Positions 23,901 to 36,158 of a stretch of 64,000 nucleotides of DNA are shown one piece after another (position 1 is the first letter of the stretch; each line of letters begins with the position of its first letter). A program made the position numbers and the translations under genes. Under the pieces are notes generated by a model that did no database searches, was not told the DNA's origin, and saw only the letters and a program-made list of their open reading frames with translations. Location of the stretch: positions 62,001 through 126,000 of the forward strand of contig NGBS01000008.1 of the NCBI GenBank assembly GCA_002245135.1, read 5' to 3'. This DNA comes from Proteromonas lacertae (Eukaryota > Sar > Bigyra > Opalinata > Proteromonadidae).

Positions 23901-26900
23901 GAAGAAATATACCAATCCTAAAGCAGTATGAATGCCTTTGATTTTATTATTCTTTGAACAAGCATCATCTAAATCTGTTATTGCTTTACCGTATTCTTTT
24001 TTAGAAATATATAAAGATCCTCTAGCAAAAAGACTTTCAAAATGGTTTGGATCTAAATCAATACATCTTGAAAACTCATCAATTGCTTCATCTATCAAAT
24101 TACACTTCAAATACATCAATCCTTCAAAATAATGTAAATCTGGATAATTTGGATCAATAGCTTCAGCTTTTTGGAAATTGAAATATGCCTTTTGAAAGTA
24201 ATATTGATTGATAATAATATCAATTGATGGATTCAATACTGTATTTGTTCCTCTATCAGATTTACTTGGTAATTTCAATAGATTTTGATGGAATATTGTC
24301 TTATCAAAAACAGAATCACAATTATGATATGTATCATACAATATTTTACATGAATTACCAATAAAAGCATTCAAAGCACCTAATTGGATATAATATTTCA
24401 ATTTCATTCTGCTATTGACAAATGGTTCATACCTTTCATCTACTAATTTTGTTGAATCTTCACACGATTTTACACATACTTCTATATCAGAGATTGCTAA
24501 ACCATAATTACCTTGTAAAACATAAGTAAATGCTCTATGAGACCTAGCACATGGATCAGTAGCATCAGCTTTTATTACATCACCAAAATAAGTAATAGCC
24601 TTTGCTAAATCACCTAATTTTCTGCAATTCAAACCTAATTCAATTTGAAATGTAATTAGTCTTAATCTCAACTTCTTTACTTGTTCTAACTTCAAACCTT
24701 CAAGTTTTAACTCTTTCTTAGTTTGATCAATGCATGTTAATATGTCATGTTTTGATAAATCGAAGAATTCAAATTTCTTCAACAGTAAAGCTCTTTCCCA
24801 TCTTCCATCAACTTGTCCAGGAAATACTAACAAAGATTTACTTAAATCAGAATACAACAATTCAAATGAAATGTTATAATCTTTCGTTTCTCTATATCTT
24901 TCCACTAACAAATCAGAAGCTTGAATAATAACATCAAAATCTTTTGGTTTCATATCATTAATATCTCTATACTTTTTACTTCTAATCTGAATCAATAAAT
25001 GATCTAATTGATTCTCATAATTAGGAAATTTATTCTTCAATTTATCAATATATGAATAACTAGTGAAATATTCATCTAAAAAGAATGATTTATATGCTTC
25101 TTTCCACAATTCATTTGGATCTTCAATACTACTATCAGAATTATCAACTAATATTTCAGTTTCACCATTTAAATCTAATCTATTCATATACTCTTTATAG
25201 AATAAAGGATAACATAACATAAACGAACATTCACAATTTCTTATTCCACTTTTAAACATTAATGCTGGCTGATGATCTTCATTTCCTTCTTCTACTCTTT
25301 GATTCATCATAAATATAAATAATTCTAATTCTTTTTCTATTTTAGCAGGAGTTCCATGATTAAATAAATTCACACATTTTTGATATACTAAATGAATAGT
25401 TGAATTATTATTTTCTGAATATTTCTCTCCTTCTGCTATAACATTATCACTATCAACATCTCTTCCACTGACTCTAAATGCAGCTGCTAAACACGACATT
25501 GAATATTGAAGTAAATGTTCATTATACCACTTTTTATACTTAACATTCTTATCTTTATTATATATTTCACTGGTTTTATTACCATTTGGATTTCCATACA
25601 TGTCTAACTCCATTTTCTTTCTTCTTAATGATCTTGATGAATAAGTATAACATTCTATAGCTTTATTAAAATCTAATCTCTCTCTTTTAATATGTCCTTC
25701 TATTAAAGAAGCGTATGGGTTAATTGTTTCTTCATCATATATTTCTTGAATTATTTCTAAGGCTTTGTCACTATTAGAGTTGATTCTTAATGATTCAGCA
25801 TAATATATTCTAGTCATTCTATACAATTCAACATGCTTTTCATCATTATGAAAGATAGACATTGTTTTTTGTCTTTTCACTTCATTCTCAAAGAAATGCT
25901 CAGCGAATTGAACTTTGCTTTCTATTTGATGAATAAACATCTTTTCCATCAAATCAATTTGTAACCAAATTATATTAAATGGGTCAAAATATATATCAAA
26001 CAAACAAGAATCATTTTCAGGATCAACAAATTCCTTTAAGAATGTTTTTGAGGTTTTCTTAAGGAGTTGTAAAGATACTTTATAATTATTCATATTTCCT
26101 AATGCTTTATATACAGAACTCATTAAAAACAATACAATTGGAAGATTTCCATATGTTATAATAATATAATGATAATATTTAATCAGTTGTTTTAATATAT
26201 TTGTTGTTACTGATAATAGATTATTTGATAATTTGAAATACTTAATGGATTCATGTGAAATAACTAATGGTTGAATGATATAGTTATTATAATTTGATGT
26301 AATTTTATTGATATCATTTATTGCATTATCAATTTCTCCAACTAAAAGACATATATTTGATCTACAATAGTAATAATCATTGATATAAGTCTTATCTGCA
26401 GATGAATTGATAGTTTCATCGTTTAATACGATTAATATATCGTTGATGGATTTATAAGCAGATTCATATTTCTTTATTTTTATTGCGCTTACAGCTGTGT
26501 AATATTTGTAATGTAAATTTGTTTGTTTTTGTTTATATAACTCATTATATATACCATTTCCATTAGGAAACTGTAATAACTCATCATAAGCATTAGCTAA
26601 CATTATTTGTACTTCAGCGTTTTCACTTTCATCATTTAATATTTCTTTACATGTTTGGATTAATTCTCTCCATAAGAAATAATCTTCGTAAACATGAGCT
26701 TGAAGAAATTTGGCTTTTGTCAATGAACCGCCTAAATCAAATATTTTTGTTTTATCTTGTTGTGGGTATGATCCAGGAATGTGTGATTTACATTCAGATC
26801 TTAGATTTAGTGAACACCAGATAAAAGGTATTTCATTTACATTTTCTTTTTTGTATGTAGTTTCAATAATTGTAAATTCGTCACTTGCATCTCTCCAATT

Positions 26901-27148
26901 CTCTACAGCCTATAAATAATACAATAATTTAAGAAATATACTAAATAAGCGCATCCAAGATAGAAATGTGAATGTTTAACAATATTTCCATTTGGACCTT
27001 TAAGATAATCGATTAATTGAAAGTATCTACCAGAAAAACTACAAATGAGTAAAATAGAAAAGAAATACAGCATCCATTTTGCACATTGTATTATTTCATC
27101 AGTAGTTTGTGGTGTTTTATTCGACCAATTCTCTACTTTTCTCAACAT
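20985..27148 (-). CDS. very long tetratricopeptide-repeat protein
   Basis: Exons 27148-27069, 27038-26942 and 26909-21630 join to 1,818 codons; two introns (30 and 32 nt) sit near the start, and the first is stop-free and a multiple of three. The body is TPR solenoid, best seen from about 24250 to 22700 in 34-residue units such as EAIDEFSRCIDLDPNHFESL and KAIDYFNKVLEKTPKDTDAY. The C-terminus is a Glu/Lys-rich coiled coil. The frame ends at TGA (21630), but one base further the Glu/Lys-rich sequence goes on in another frame. It then continues through a spliced exon (intron 21276-21306) to TGA at 20985, with a second doubtful junction near 21470. I think these belong to the same protein, broken by a one-base change or error. 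TPR solenoids scaffold protein complexes. The family resembles large TPR proteins of ciliates and animals (TTC type), but I cannot name it. Confidence 0.8.
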
Positions 27149-27232
27149 ATTCAAAATAACTGTTTTTTAAATATTTGAAACGAACAAATTTTTAATAATT
27201 AAAACTATTAAATTCGAAATTAAGTAAATTAA

Positions 27233-27964
27233 TTAGTCACAACTAAATTGTGATAACCATAAATAAAGGGATGGATAGCTTTCTTGGGAAAATGGTAAAA
27301 GGACATTTTGGTTAATGAAATGATAGAGAAAAGTAAAGAGTATTCCCAAACTAGCTCCAAATATTGTATCACTAACATAATGACAACCGAAGTAGATTCT
27401 ACCAAACATGGCACATAATATTAGGAACAAATAAATGTGATTTGTATGGGAAAGATATAGGAAATATAGTATTGCACCTGCCTATTTGGATTTATAATAA
27501 CAGAATATATATACCTGTGCACTATCACCTGATGGGAACGAGAAATTTACATAATTTTTTCTTATTGGTATTCTTCTTGATTTAATCACTCCAACTGCTG
27601 GTCTATTTCTTTTTGTAGTTTTCTTCATAATTTCACTTGTGATTACTGTCAGTATGCTAAAAAATTGAATTAATATGAATAATACCAAGGAAATAATAAA
27701 TATAAAACTGATTCATAGCCACGGTGTAATAATACATACAATGATGTGAGTGGAATTCCCTGAGTACCGAATAATAATGTAGGAATTATTATTATATAGT
27801 CTAAAAACCCTAGTTCAAGGCTATGACAAAATAATAAGAGTAATATACTTAAAGATGTATGAACTTATCTTCCTATCCCAATTATCACAAGTTTTCAAGA
27901 AACCACTATTAGGTTCCCCTTCCTTCTCGTTTAGACCTGTCTCTTTATCTGTAGCAGTGTCCAT
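27233..27964 (-). CDS. PAP2-family membrane phosphatase (lipid or dolichol phosphate type)
   Basis: Four exons (27964-27849, 27820-27686, 27656-27515, 27481-27233) give 213 residues; introns are 28, 29 and 33 nt. The PAP2 signature is present in three parts: KKTTKRNRPAVG (K-x6-RP), FSFPSGDSAQ (PSGx) and GRIYFGCHYVSD (R-x5-H-x3-D, with the nucleophilic His). Hydrophobic segments surround them, as in integral ER or Golgi phosphatases that hydrolyse lipid phosphates, sphingoid phosphates or dolichyl pyrophosphate. The usual PSGH histidine is Asp here (PSGD), which may change the acid step. The arginine or lysine of the first motif and the third-motif His and Asp are kept, so activity is plausible. 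The ATG at 27964 is the first in frame. The gene is head-to-tail with the TPR gene, 85 bases upstream of it on the same strand. Confidence 0.85.
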
Positions 27965-28220
27965 TAAATTGCTACGTCTTCTTAAAATATCAAATGAAAT
28001 TGATTCAATTTTCGAGCAAAAGCTTGGATACAAAAATCAGTTATATTAAGAAACAATCGCTACCTGTTATGCAACCACTCCTAAAATGTTGCAGAACAAT
28101 TTACTATATGATTCTTTTTATTTTCAAAGGTTTGTCAATTTTGAACAGAATAATGACTAAACAGTATGTTTTTTGTAGAATATAAAAATCAGTTAATACA
28201 TAAAAACAAAATTAGTTATA

Positions 28221-31200
28221 TTAAGGAGTATCTAATTCATTATCTTTGCCTAACTCATCCATCAGCTTATAAGCATCCTTAGGAGGCATCAACCCAAATG
28301 TACTGTCTTTAGCAGTAGGAGGAACAACTTTAAACTCTTCATCAATAATCGCCAACTTAGTAGTTGGTAATTTGCTATATGGTTGAACAATACTCTCTAA
28401 CACAGGATCTGGACTTACAGTATAAGGACCCGGTAGACAATTCTCTAATAACCATCTCGCTGTTTGAACTCTTTCATATAATATCAACAAACTTTCAAAT
28501 TGGCTTAGTAAATCACAGAAATCTGGTCTTGATGTAATTCCATACCTTTCAAAGAATTCTTCAATTTCGTTGATTCTTCTGGCTATAGGATCTTGTAGAT
28601 TGTAAGAACGATAATCTGGTTGATAGTTCATTGATAAATCACCTGCTACTTTCTTTTTAATAGCGAATATCTATTCAAAATAAAAAACAATGAAAAATGA
28701 CAATATTTATACTTTTTCAATACACAATTCATTCTTTCGATATGGTTCAAATAATATATCAGATAATTCATCTTTCATTTCTTTAAAATTACCAATACCA
28801 AGTCTACCTTCTTGATCTAAATGGAATTTCCTTAAAATAAACTCAGTTTTAGTGGAAAAATCCATCATCTGTACATTCGAATAATGCTCAGCATTTTCAT
28901 TGACAATACTTGCTAAGATATCAGCTTCATCTTTCTTCATCATATCTCTAATGATTTCAGTTTGACTGCTCATATTGTGGACTCTGAACTTACCGGAGGC
29001 ACCCTTCATAATCTGATCTACAGGTAATTCAAAACTCTAAAAAAAATAATAAATAATAAAAAAACCTATTATATACTCTTTCTAAACCTTTTGTTACATT
29101 CATTGATTCACTTGATAATGACTTTGCAGCTGCAGTAATTTGATCAACTTTCGCTTCATTATCTCCTTTTAATTTATCTTTAAATATTACAGCTAATGGA
29201 TTGTAGGATGTTGATAAAAAGACTAATCCACGTATTAAACTATCCCATCTTTCCTTTAACTCTTGTTTTAATGCTCTTTTCTTTGGTTCAGTATTACCAA
29301 GCTATTCATAATAACAATAATAAATAATAAATATTACATACATTTACAATTTTGGCAATTGTTAAAGCAGAAATAGTAGAAAATAGACCAATTCCAACTA
29401 ATAGTAATAATATTGTAATAATTCTAGCTAAAATATTAGTAGGTGCAAGATCACCATATCCAACTGTAGAAACAGTGACAAAACAAAACCATAACACAGT
29501 GAATAGATTACTAAAATCAGATGTTTCATTTTGTTCTAATATTTTAATATAAATTGAACAGATTAAGATGAATAATAACATCAAACTACCAACGAAAATT
29601 GCAGGATTTTTAACCATAAGTGATAATATATATTGATTTTGAATAAATCGTTTATATAAACGATATACTCTGAATATGGAATAAACCCATGCTGGAATTG
29701 GAATTATACCACTTGTACCAGGAAATTCGGTTAATAATGATAATATTTCATACCAGTTCAATAATAAATATTTCCATAAATGAGGATGTTCCTTCACATC
29801 ACGACTATAACATCTATTTTATAATAAATTAAATTAATAAATGATTTATATACTTATTACAGAGGTTTAATAAGAATAAAGTACTAATATACAAATCAAT
29901 CCATTGAATTATCTTTCTATCTCTTATATTTAATCCATGAAACTGGAAATATTCATAAACGCACAATAAAATTGATAGAATTGAAAGAACTACCATAATA
30001 ACATCATATTTTTCAGCAAACTATATAATATTATTTATTACAATATACATCATCTATTTTTTGTATCATATAATCAACTCTATGAATTCTTTCATTCTCT
30101 TTTCCATCTTTTCCATCACCCATATCTTTAGGAGTTGTTGGTGCAGGTCCTTGATCACCATTATCGATATTCTCTTCATCTGCTAAAGCAATTGATTTAA
30201 TTGTCAACTATAAAACAATATAATGACTGTATATATACTTTATGATAAATATATTTAATAATAATCAAATATCCAAACATCAATACAACAGCACCTGCAT
30301 ATACAATATACAAAATCAACGTATCATCAATACAACCATTCTTTGTACAAGAAGAATCTTTAAAATTTATTAAGTCTTGATTATCACCAATACCATCATT
30401 ATCACTATCCCATATCTCATCAGTTTCAACTGGAAACATATCATTTGCATCATACAATAAATCATTATCTTTATTCATATCTAACATACATAAGTCATTA
30501 TGATTATCAACTGAACTTGGAACATAAACTAATAAAGCATCATCTAAGGTTGTATAGGATAAATATTCAGTTTTTGAAAATGTTACTATTTAATAATAAT
30601 AATAATAATAATAATCATTATATATTCTAATACAATTACAAATCATTTCAAAATATGGTTTGCTTTCATCTCCTGATAGTTTAATCACATAAGTTGTTGC
30701 AAATTCATTATCATATTTCTGGTGATAAACTATAGCATCTGGTCCATTATGCGTCTCTTGGAATTTCAAAGGAGTTTCACTTAAAGTAGCATTTAAAGTA
30801 ATGAATTTAGTATGTAGTATCTCACTATATCTGATTATATATTGATTGTTTGAATTCTTTAATATTATGAAGACATAATTAGATGATAGTGCAAAATCAA
30901 CTAACTATTTTTAAATAAATATATTATTTGTATTATACAATATTAAAATCACCATCATTATATAACTCTTTTGTTATAAAAATATAAGATCTCAATGGAA
31001 ATCTCAATAGACTAATATAAACATTATCACTAGCAGTAGTTTTTTCCATATTAGCTGATCCTGTATGTGTATTTAACTTTATATCACTTTTTGTTGATAG
31101 ATAACCTAATGTACAAGTCCATTGATATGTTTCTTCATCACCACTTTCTATAATATGACTTGCAGTCTAAAAATATAATAATATTATAGTTATATATACT

Positions 31201-32017
31201 TGTGGATAAAAGTTTTTAAACATGTTGTTTTTCGGTGATATTAATTCATTATATTCATTATTTATATTATACATATGAATAGAAGTTGTATTTTTAGTTG
31301 TATCAAATCTTTCATAAAATATTCTTTCATCACATATTTGTGGTCTTCCATATGATATGTAATCTAAACCTTCATCATAGAATGGTACTCTAAATCGTTC
31401 AGTCATATTAAATACATATATCTACACAAATTAAAACAATTAAAAGAATACATCAAACACATTTGTGTCTTTAATAGGAGCAACCCATGCTGTTAGCTTA
31501 GATGCATAATCTGAAGTTACATATATTGGATAATGAGTATTGTATGATAAAAGTGAAACTTCTTCTGGATATTCTTCCTTGTAAAGAGTCTCAACAGTAC
31601 ATTCGGTTGATATACTTCCCCAAATATTTATCTTTGAACAATATCCAAAGAAATAAAATTCTTTTTCTGAGAACCTTGAGCCTAGTCGTGAATGTAAACC
31701 TTCATATTGATGAGATATTACAGAAGGACCATATAATGGATCACTGTCATAAATACTTACAATATCCTATATTAAATAAGAACAACATGTAATACATCAC
31801 CAACTATGCTTGATGAACTCTGTATTGTAAAAGGCTCCCAAGTTATATCAGAGATACTTCCTGTTATTTCATTTACTACTCTTGGAGCTAGTTTACCTCT
31901 CACATCTCGATGATAAAGTTGCCCTACGTCATTGTCATTCAATGGGTTACAAGTAGGTAATATTGATTGAAAAGAGTAATTTAATAATATAAATGTTATC
32001 AGTAAGTGATATTTCAT
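28221..32017 (-). CDS. six/seven-helix K+ channel with large ectodomain and TSP3 calcium-binding repeat
   Basis: Twelve exons join without a break to 1,133 residues (introns 28-48 nt). A signal peptide (MKYHLLITFILLNYSFQS) is followed by about 470 residues of beta-rich ectodomain. Next comes an acidic thrombospondin type-3-like stretch, DSDNDGIGDNQD, with a nearby Cys pair (about 30440-30340), and a first membrane helix (about 30325-30245). Then follow a cytosolic linker, S1-S4 (S4 region VYRLYKRF), S5, a pore with TVSTVGYGDLAP and S6 (29600-29350). TVGYGD is the K+ selectivity filter. An extra N-terminal helix and outside N-terminus recall Slo/BK channels. The 370-residue tail, however, shows no RCK nucleotide or calcium bowl motif and is helical and charged. 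The S4 has few arginines, so voltage sensing may be weak. The channel identity is firm; the gating ligand is unknown. Confidence 0.85.
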
Positions 32018-32610
32018 ATGTAACGAATATTCAGTCAAATCAAGTATCAAACTTTTTTCATTTTGAATATTTTGCATGAAGGATTTCTCAATAAATACTA
32101 AGGATAATGCACTTTCGATGAGGGAGATATGAATTAAAATAGACTTAGTTAATTGGCAATTGTGAATATGGAAACAAAAGTAAAAGAACAGAATAATCAG
32201 ATGATAATTTGTTTGGAAAAGGTATATATACACATTCGTATCTTGTTACATCTTTATGTTGTAATGTCTAATTGCAATGAGGTACAAATTACATGAGTTT
32301 ACATTTTTATTGTAAATTACACCGGTTAAATACCTCATATCTACTATATCTCCCTCCTTTTATATGTACCTAGTTATATATAAATCTCATTTTAAGATAT
32401 ATACATTTATTTTATAGATTTTATTGAAAGATGTGAATAACGAAAAGAAACTAGTTGTTATTGTGATGTGTAATAGTTGCTAAATATTAATAAAATGTTA
32501 TTTATTCATAAAAATATATATTTGGGTTGATTTAATGAAAAATATAATTAAAAAGTTTGAACGAAGCAAGCCTAGTTTAAAATTCTTTCACATCTAGCAA
32601 TAATCTGGTG
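32018..32610. promoter_or_regulatory. 593-bp divergent intergenic region between the K+ channel and GPHR
   Basis: The two start codons face away from each other, so this segment must hold both promoters. It is AT-rich with no convincing coding potential; the channel frame stays open upstream of its ATG, but a signal peptide fixes the start at 32017. The only structure I see is a nested inverted repeat at 32277-32338. Its outer arms are ATGAGGTA and TACCTCAT and its inner arms GTTTACA and TGTAAAT. It could form a small cruciform or be a pair of binding sites. Confidence 0.4.
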
Positions 32611-34305
32611 ATGGCTTATATCTCATTAGAAACAGATTGGGTCATATTCATAGTTGGATTGATTTGCGCAATATTCTTTTGTAGATTGTTTTTATCTTGG
32701 TGGTTGTTGAGAGATTTTATTATTCCGCATGCTTGGATTGAAGTATAATACTAATAAATATTGTTAATTATATTTGATAGTATACATTTGTGGGAGTATT
32801 TGTGTTGGGATTGGTTTTGTTTTTATTAATATGTTTTGAAATAGTTGACATACTTTCATCATATTGTAGAATGTTGTTATGGAGAATAGATTTTATAATT
32901 ATGACAATTTTATTAGTAATAGTTATTCCTATGTATTTCCACATTTATATAAATATAATATCAATAGTGCAACATTGTATTATATAAGTTTAGATGTATC
33001 AATACCAAAAGATAAAGTGAAATATGTAATAATGACATTCTATTCATTATTCCTTTATTTCTTCTATAAAATTGGTGATGGAACTCAAATATCAATAACT
33101 CCCATACCAACAGCAAGTTTACAAAGTATAAATGACACATTATTAACAGCTACAACTCAATCATCTTTAGCAACCAAATTGTTTTCTTTTTCATTAGATC
33201 CTATAATCAGTAGAATTGGAGTGATTGGTGTTACTGTGATGGGAATTATTGCTGGATTTGGAGCTATTAGAGGTCCTTATATATCATTTTATTATAATAA
33301 TATTATTTATTGAAAAAGAGTTTTATTTTTTCTTTAATTTTGAGTTTGTAAAGAAATATTACTTTGTTTTTAAGATATTCTGATCCACATGAAATAGAAA
33401 AGTTAGAAAAACAGTTTTTACAGGTAATTGAAGTAATACTCGCAAGGAAGAAAAGATTATTAATTGAGACAACTCAGTATAATAAATTGAAACAAATGGA
33501 TAAAATAAATAATGAAAGTAATGGAATTAAAAACTTTGTATAAATATAGTATAATTGAGATTTGTTATAGTTATCAAGATTTATGAAGAAAACATCAGAT
33601 ATTGATTATATCACAGCAAATATTAGACATTTAAAAAGTGAAATTAAATCATTGAATTATTTATCAAATAGTTTAATGAATGAAATCACTGAATTGCGAG
33701 AGAATCAACTGCAAATATACCAATCAAAAACAATAAAAGGTAAATTCTTCAATATTATTGGATATATATTTTCCATATATTGTATTTATCGAATATTTAT
33801 GAGTTCTATTAATTTAATATTTAAAAGAAATCCAAAGAAAGATCCTATCACTAGATTATTTGATATTATCACAATATTTTTCAATTTACCAGTATATATT
33901 CATAATTCTATATGTTTTATTCAATAGATTGATACTGAATTTTGGTCTCAACAATTATCTTTTCTCTTCTTAGCTATTCTTGTCTTTACATCAACACGTA
34001 ACTTCCTCATTAATGCAGCTGACGTTTTTAGAGTGATTTCTAGTGCAAATACATCTTGTACTGTTATTTTAGTTATTTCAGAGATAATGGGATATTATTT
34101 TATATCAAACTGTTTATTAATGAGAATGAATTTACCAATGAAATATAGAGTTGTAGTTTCTGCTGCTTTAGGGAATATTCATTTTAATTTTTATCACCGA
34201 TGGTTTGATTTTATATTTCTTATTAGTGCTTTATCAACAATAGCATTGTTTATTATAAGAAGAGAAATATCATCTCGAGATTTCTTGAAAGATACATTAA
34301 TTTAA
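32611..34305 (+). CDS. GPHR: Golgi pH regulator (GPHR / GPR89 family)
   Basis: This is a nine-helix anion channel-like protein of the Golgi/ER that keeps Golgi lumen acidic; plant members are the GTG proteins. Exons 32611-32742, 32781-32932, 32968-33282, 33354-33537, 33571-33891 and 33928-34305 give 493 residues. Family segments are easy to see: FCRLFLSWWLLRDFI, RIGVIGVTVMGIIAGFGAI, KTIKGKFFNIIGYIFSIYCI, DTEFWSQQLSF and NIHFNFYHRWFDFIFLISAL. The loop after helix 5 is a coiled coil (EKLEKQFLQ). The third intron (71 nt) is not GT-AG. Joining GPYI to NITLFLRYSDP keeps the exact spacing of the human protein, and requires an intron that starts in ATATCATTTT and ends near GTAAAG. It looks like a U12-type intron and is reported separately. 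Confidence 0.93.
33283..33353 (+). other. probable U12-type intron in GPHR (AT-AG, or AT-AA with shifted ends)
   Basis: At this point the GPHR frame runs into TGA and no GT-AG intron restores it. Homology demands a phase-2 junction at 33282/33354, or a phase-0 one at 33280/33352. The 5' region is ATATCATTTT (33281), one base off the U12 donor ATATCCTTT. A branch-like TTCTTTAAT lies at 33330-33338 (consensus TTCCTTAAC), 14-16 nt before the acceptor. At 71 nt it is about twice as long as the usual intron here. Both choices of ends leave whole codons. Confidence 0.5.
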
Positions 34306-34445
34306 AAGTTGTTGTTAGAAAAATAGAGTATAATAGTAGATATTTATGTGTTTAGTTAATTTAATTTGTGTTTTAATTGTGTTGATTTGAAATTTCAAAT
34401 AATTAAGAAAATGAATATTAATATACAACTAATTATAGTATTAAA

Positions 34446-35672
34446 TTAATATGAATAATTGTCAAATACTACATGCTTATTTACCAACGTATTTATTAAC
34501 TCTCCAAACTTTAATCTTCTATCTTGTGGTTCAATCCATGAACCAGTCAAATACTGATGTAAAATACACGGTAATTTGCCATCTAAATTCTCAATTAAAT
34601 TATTTTTGTTAGGATAAGATTCATTTGGAAATGCTTCTAAATCTTGAGCAAAATTCCTAACCATCCCTCTTTCATTCCTACTATAATATACAGAATATGA
34701 TAATAACTCAAAAGGAGTATGAAGATAATAAAATACATTTAAAACTCCTTGTTCAGTTGACAGTTTCATAACATCATATTTAATTCCATTCATAAACATT
34801 ATAAATTCACTAAAAAAATAATATATCTCAGGAAAACTACCAAATATATTACCAGAGTTAATATTCGGATTGAGCGATAATGATTTTGGTGGATTTAATA
34901 CATTTATCCATTTGTATGAATATTCATTGTGAGATATATTAAATCTTCGAGTTTCTTCAAATAAATAAACTGATTTTTGTTGATAATTCCAATGAAATGG
35001 GTTTATTTGAAATAATACATCTTTAAGATCACAGAAATGTACATAAGTGAACATATAACCATAATATTTTAATAATAAATTCACTAAATATATTCGAATA
35101 ATATTCCAGAAATATTTATGACTTCGTGGCAATTGTGGAATCATTTCAATTATATCTGTTTCATTGATATAATATTTTGAGTCGTTATATGGGTAATAAG
35201 GGTGTTTTCTTCTTAATCTGATTATTGTAGCGTTGTATTGATTATTTTCAACACTTTCATAGGTTATATCAACAAAAACAACAATTTTACCATTGTATCC
35301 TGTATTTCGCAATGATGATAGTGTATTATGTAAATAACCACTAGATGTATGAGCCAGTAAACCAATCACTAGACAATTTGAATCTGGTTTATCAGATTCA
35401 ATTTTGTATAACAACTTGTTATTTCCAGAAACAAATGAATAAGTATCTGTTTCGTTGAAAGATTGATAATATGGGTAATAACCATATTTCTTTTTTGTAC
35501 TTTCTTTGAAATATTGAACAGGATCAGATCCAGAAGGTATATTAAATTTAGGCAACTGTGGTAAAACTCTTGATACTGTAAAATCAGCATTGTATTCTAT
35601 AATCAAATATTTTGATGAAACAAAAACCCAGATTATCGTTATAACAGCTAGTACAATAAGATATTGAATCAT
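34446..35672 (-). CDS. type II membrane protein, putative nucleotide-sugar transferase
   Basis: A 408-residue intronless gene, convergent with GPHR. Residues 4-25 form a signal anchor with little before it, as in Golgi glycosyltransferases. The lumenal part contains a Rossmann-like start (CLVIGLLAHTSSGYLHNTL), then FCDLKDVLFQINPF (about residues 215-230), then NSGNIFGSFPEI and TEQGVLNVF. This order (D-x-D/D-V-x-F-Q near a -NPF-, an N/S-x-G-N/I segment and an E/D-Q-x-x-x-N acceptor motif) is what nucleotide-diphospho-sugar transferases of the GT77-like kind show. Exact donor and acceptor cannot be told. With the gene at 5135 it makes two Golgi-type transferases in the window, unrelated in sequence. 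The ATG at 35672 fits the anchor start. Confidence 0.6.
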   Translation of the reverse strand: MIQYLIVLAVITIIWVFVSSKYLIIEYNADFTVSRVLPQLPKFNIPSGSDPVQYFKESTKKKYGYYPYYQSFNETDTYSFVSGNNKLLYKIESDKPDSNCLVIGLLAHTSSGYLHNTLSSLRNTGYNGKIVVFVDITYESVENNQYNATIIRLRRKHPYYPYNDSKYYINETDIIEMIPQLPRSHKYFWNIIRIYLVNLLLKYYGYMFTYVHFCDLKDVLFQINPFHWNYQQKSVYLFEETRRFNISHNEYSYKWINVLNPPKSLSLNPNINSGNIFGSFPEIYYFFSEFIMFMNGIKYDVMKLSTEQGVLNVFYYLHTPFELLSYSVYYSRNERGMVRNFAQDLEAFPNESYPNKNNLIENLDGKLPCILHQYLTGSWIEPQDRRLKFGELINTLVNKHVVFDNYSY

Positions 35673-36158
35673 TAATCATATATGTTTAATTAATCTGATA
35701 TTTATTCATCATCCATTTCAAATAAATTCAAAATAGATTTACAATTTCAAACTAGTTTGAATTTTAAAGAAATGAATTCTATTCAAGGAAAAGCTTTATG
35801 CTGTTAATTATTGTTGTTTCATATTAATCATATTTAGATGTTAACAGATTAACTAGTTATTTTGACATATTGAAGTAATATTCTTTTCAATGTTATTATT
35901 TGTGTAATTAACACTTATAATATCACATTGTAAATTGCTATAATATATGATGGTTGTAGAATGATTATTTTTCTGTTAATTAAATATGTTTGTGTTTATA
36001 TATGTGAAACAATCATATTATTCTTATATAATACATTAATGAAAGATGATTTTAAAATAAGTAGTATTAAATCCTACAAATTCAAAAATAATTAAAAGAA
36101 ATATACACTTTCACAAAACATTATCATTTCGCCTAGCTACACAACTAAAATGTAAATA
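35673..36158. other. 486-bp intergenic region with a 16-bp perfect palindrome
   Basis: The region lies between divergent genes, the glycosyltransferase-like gene on the left and a small spliced gene on the right. I see no coding potential. The palindrome TTCAAACTAGTTTGAA lies at 35746-35761, about 75 bases before the left start codon, and is the one site that stands out as a possible binding site. The rest is AT-rich sequence without repeats. Confidence 0.4.

Noticed and set aside
32277-32338. tRNA-like folding of the nested inverted repeat
   Set aside because: No A-box, anticodon arm or proper T-arm; the arms do not form a cloverleaf.
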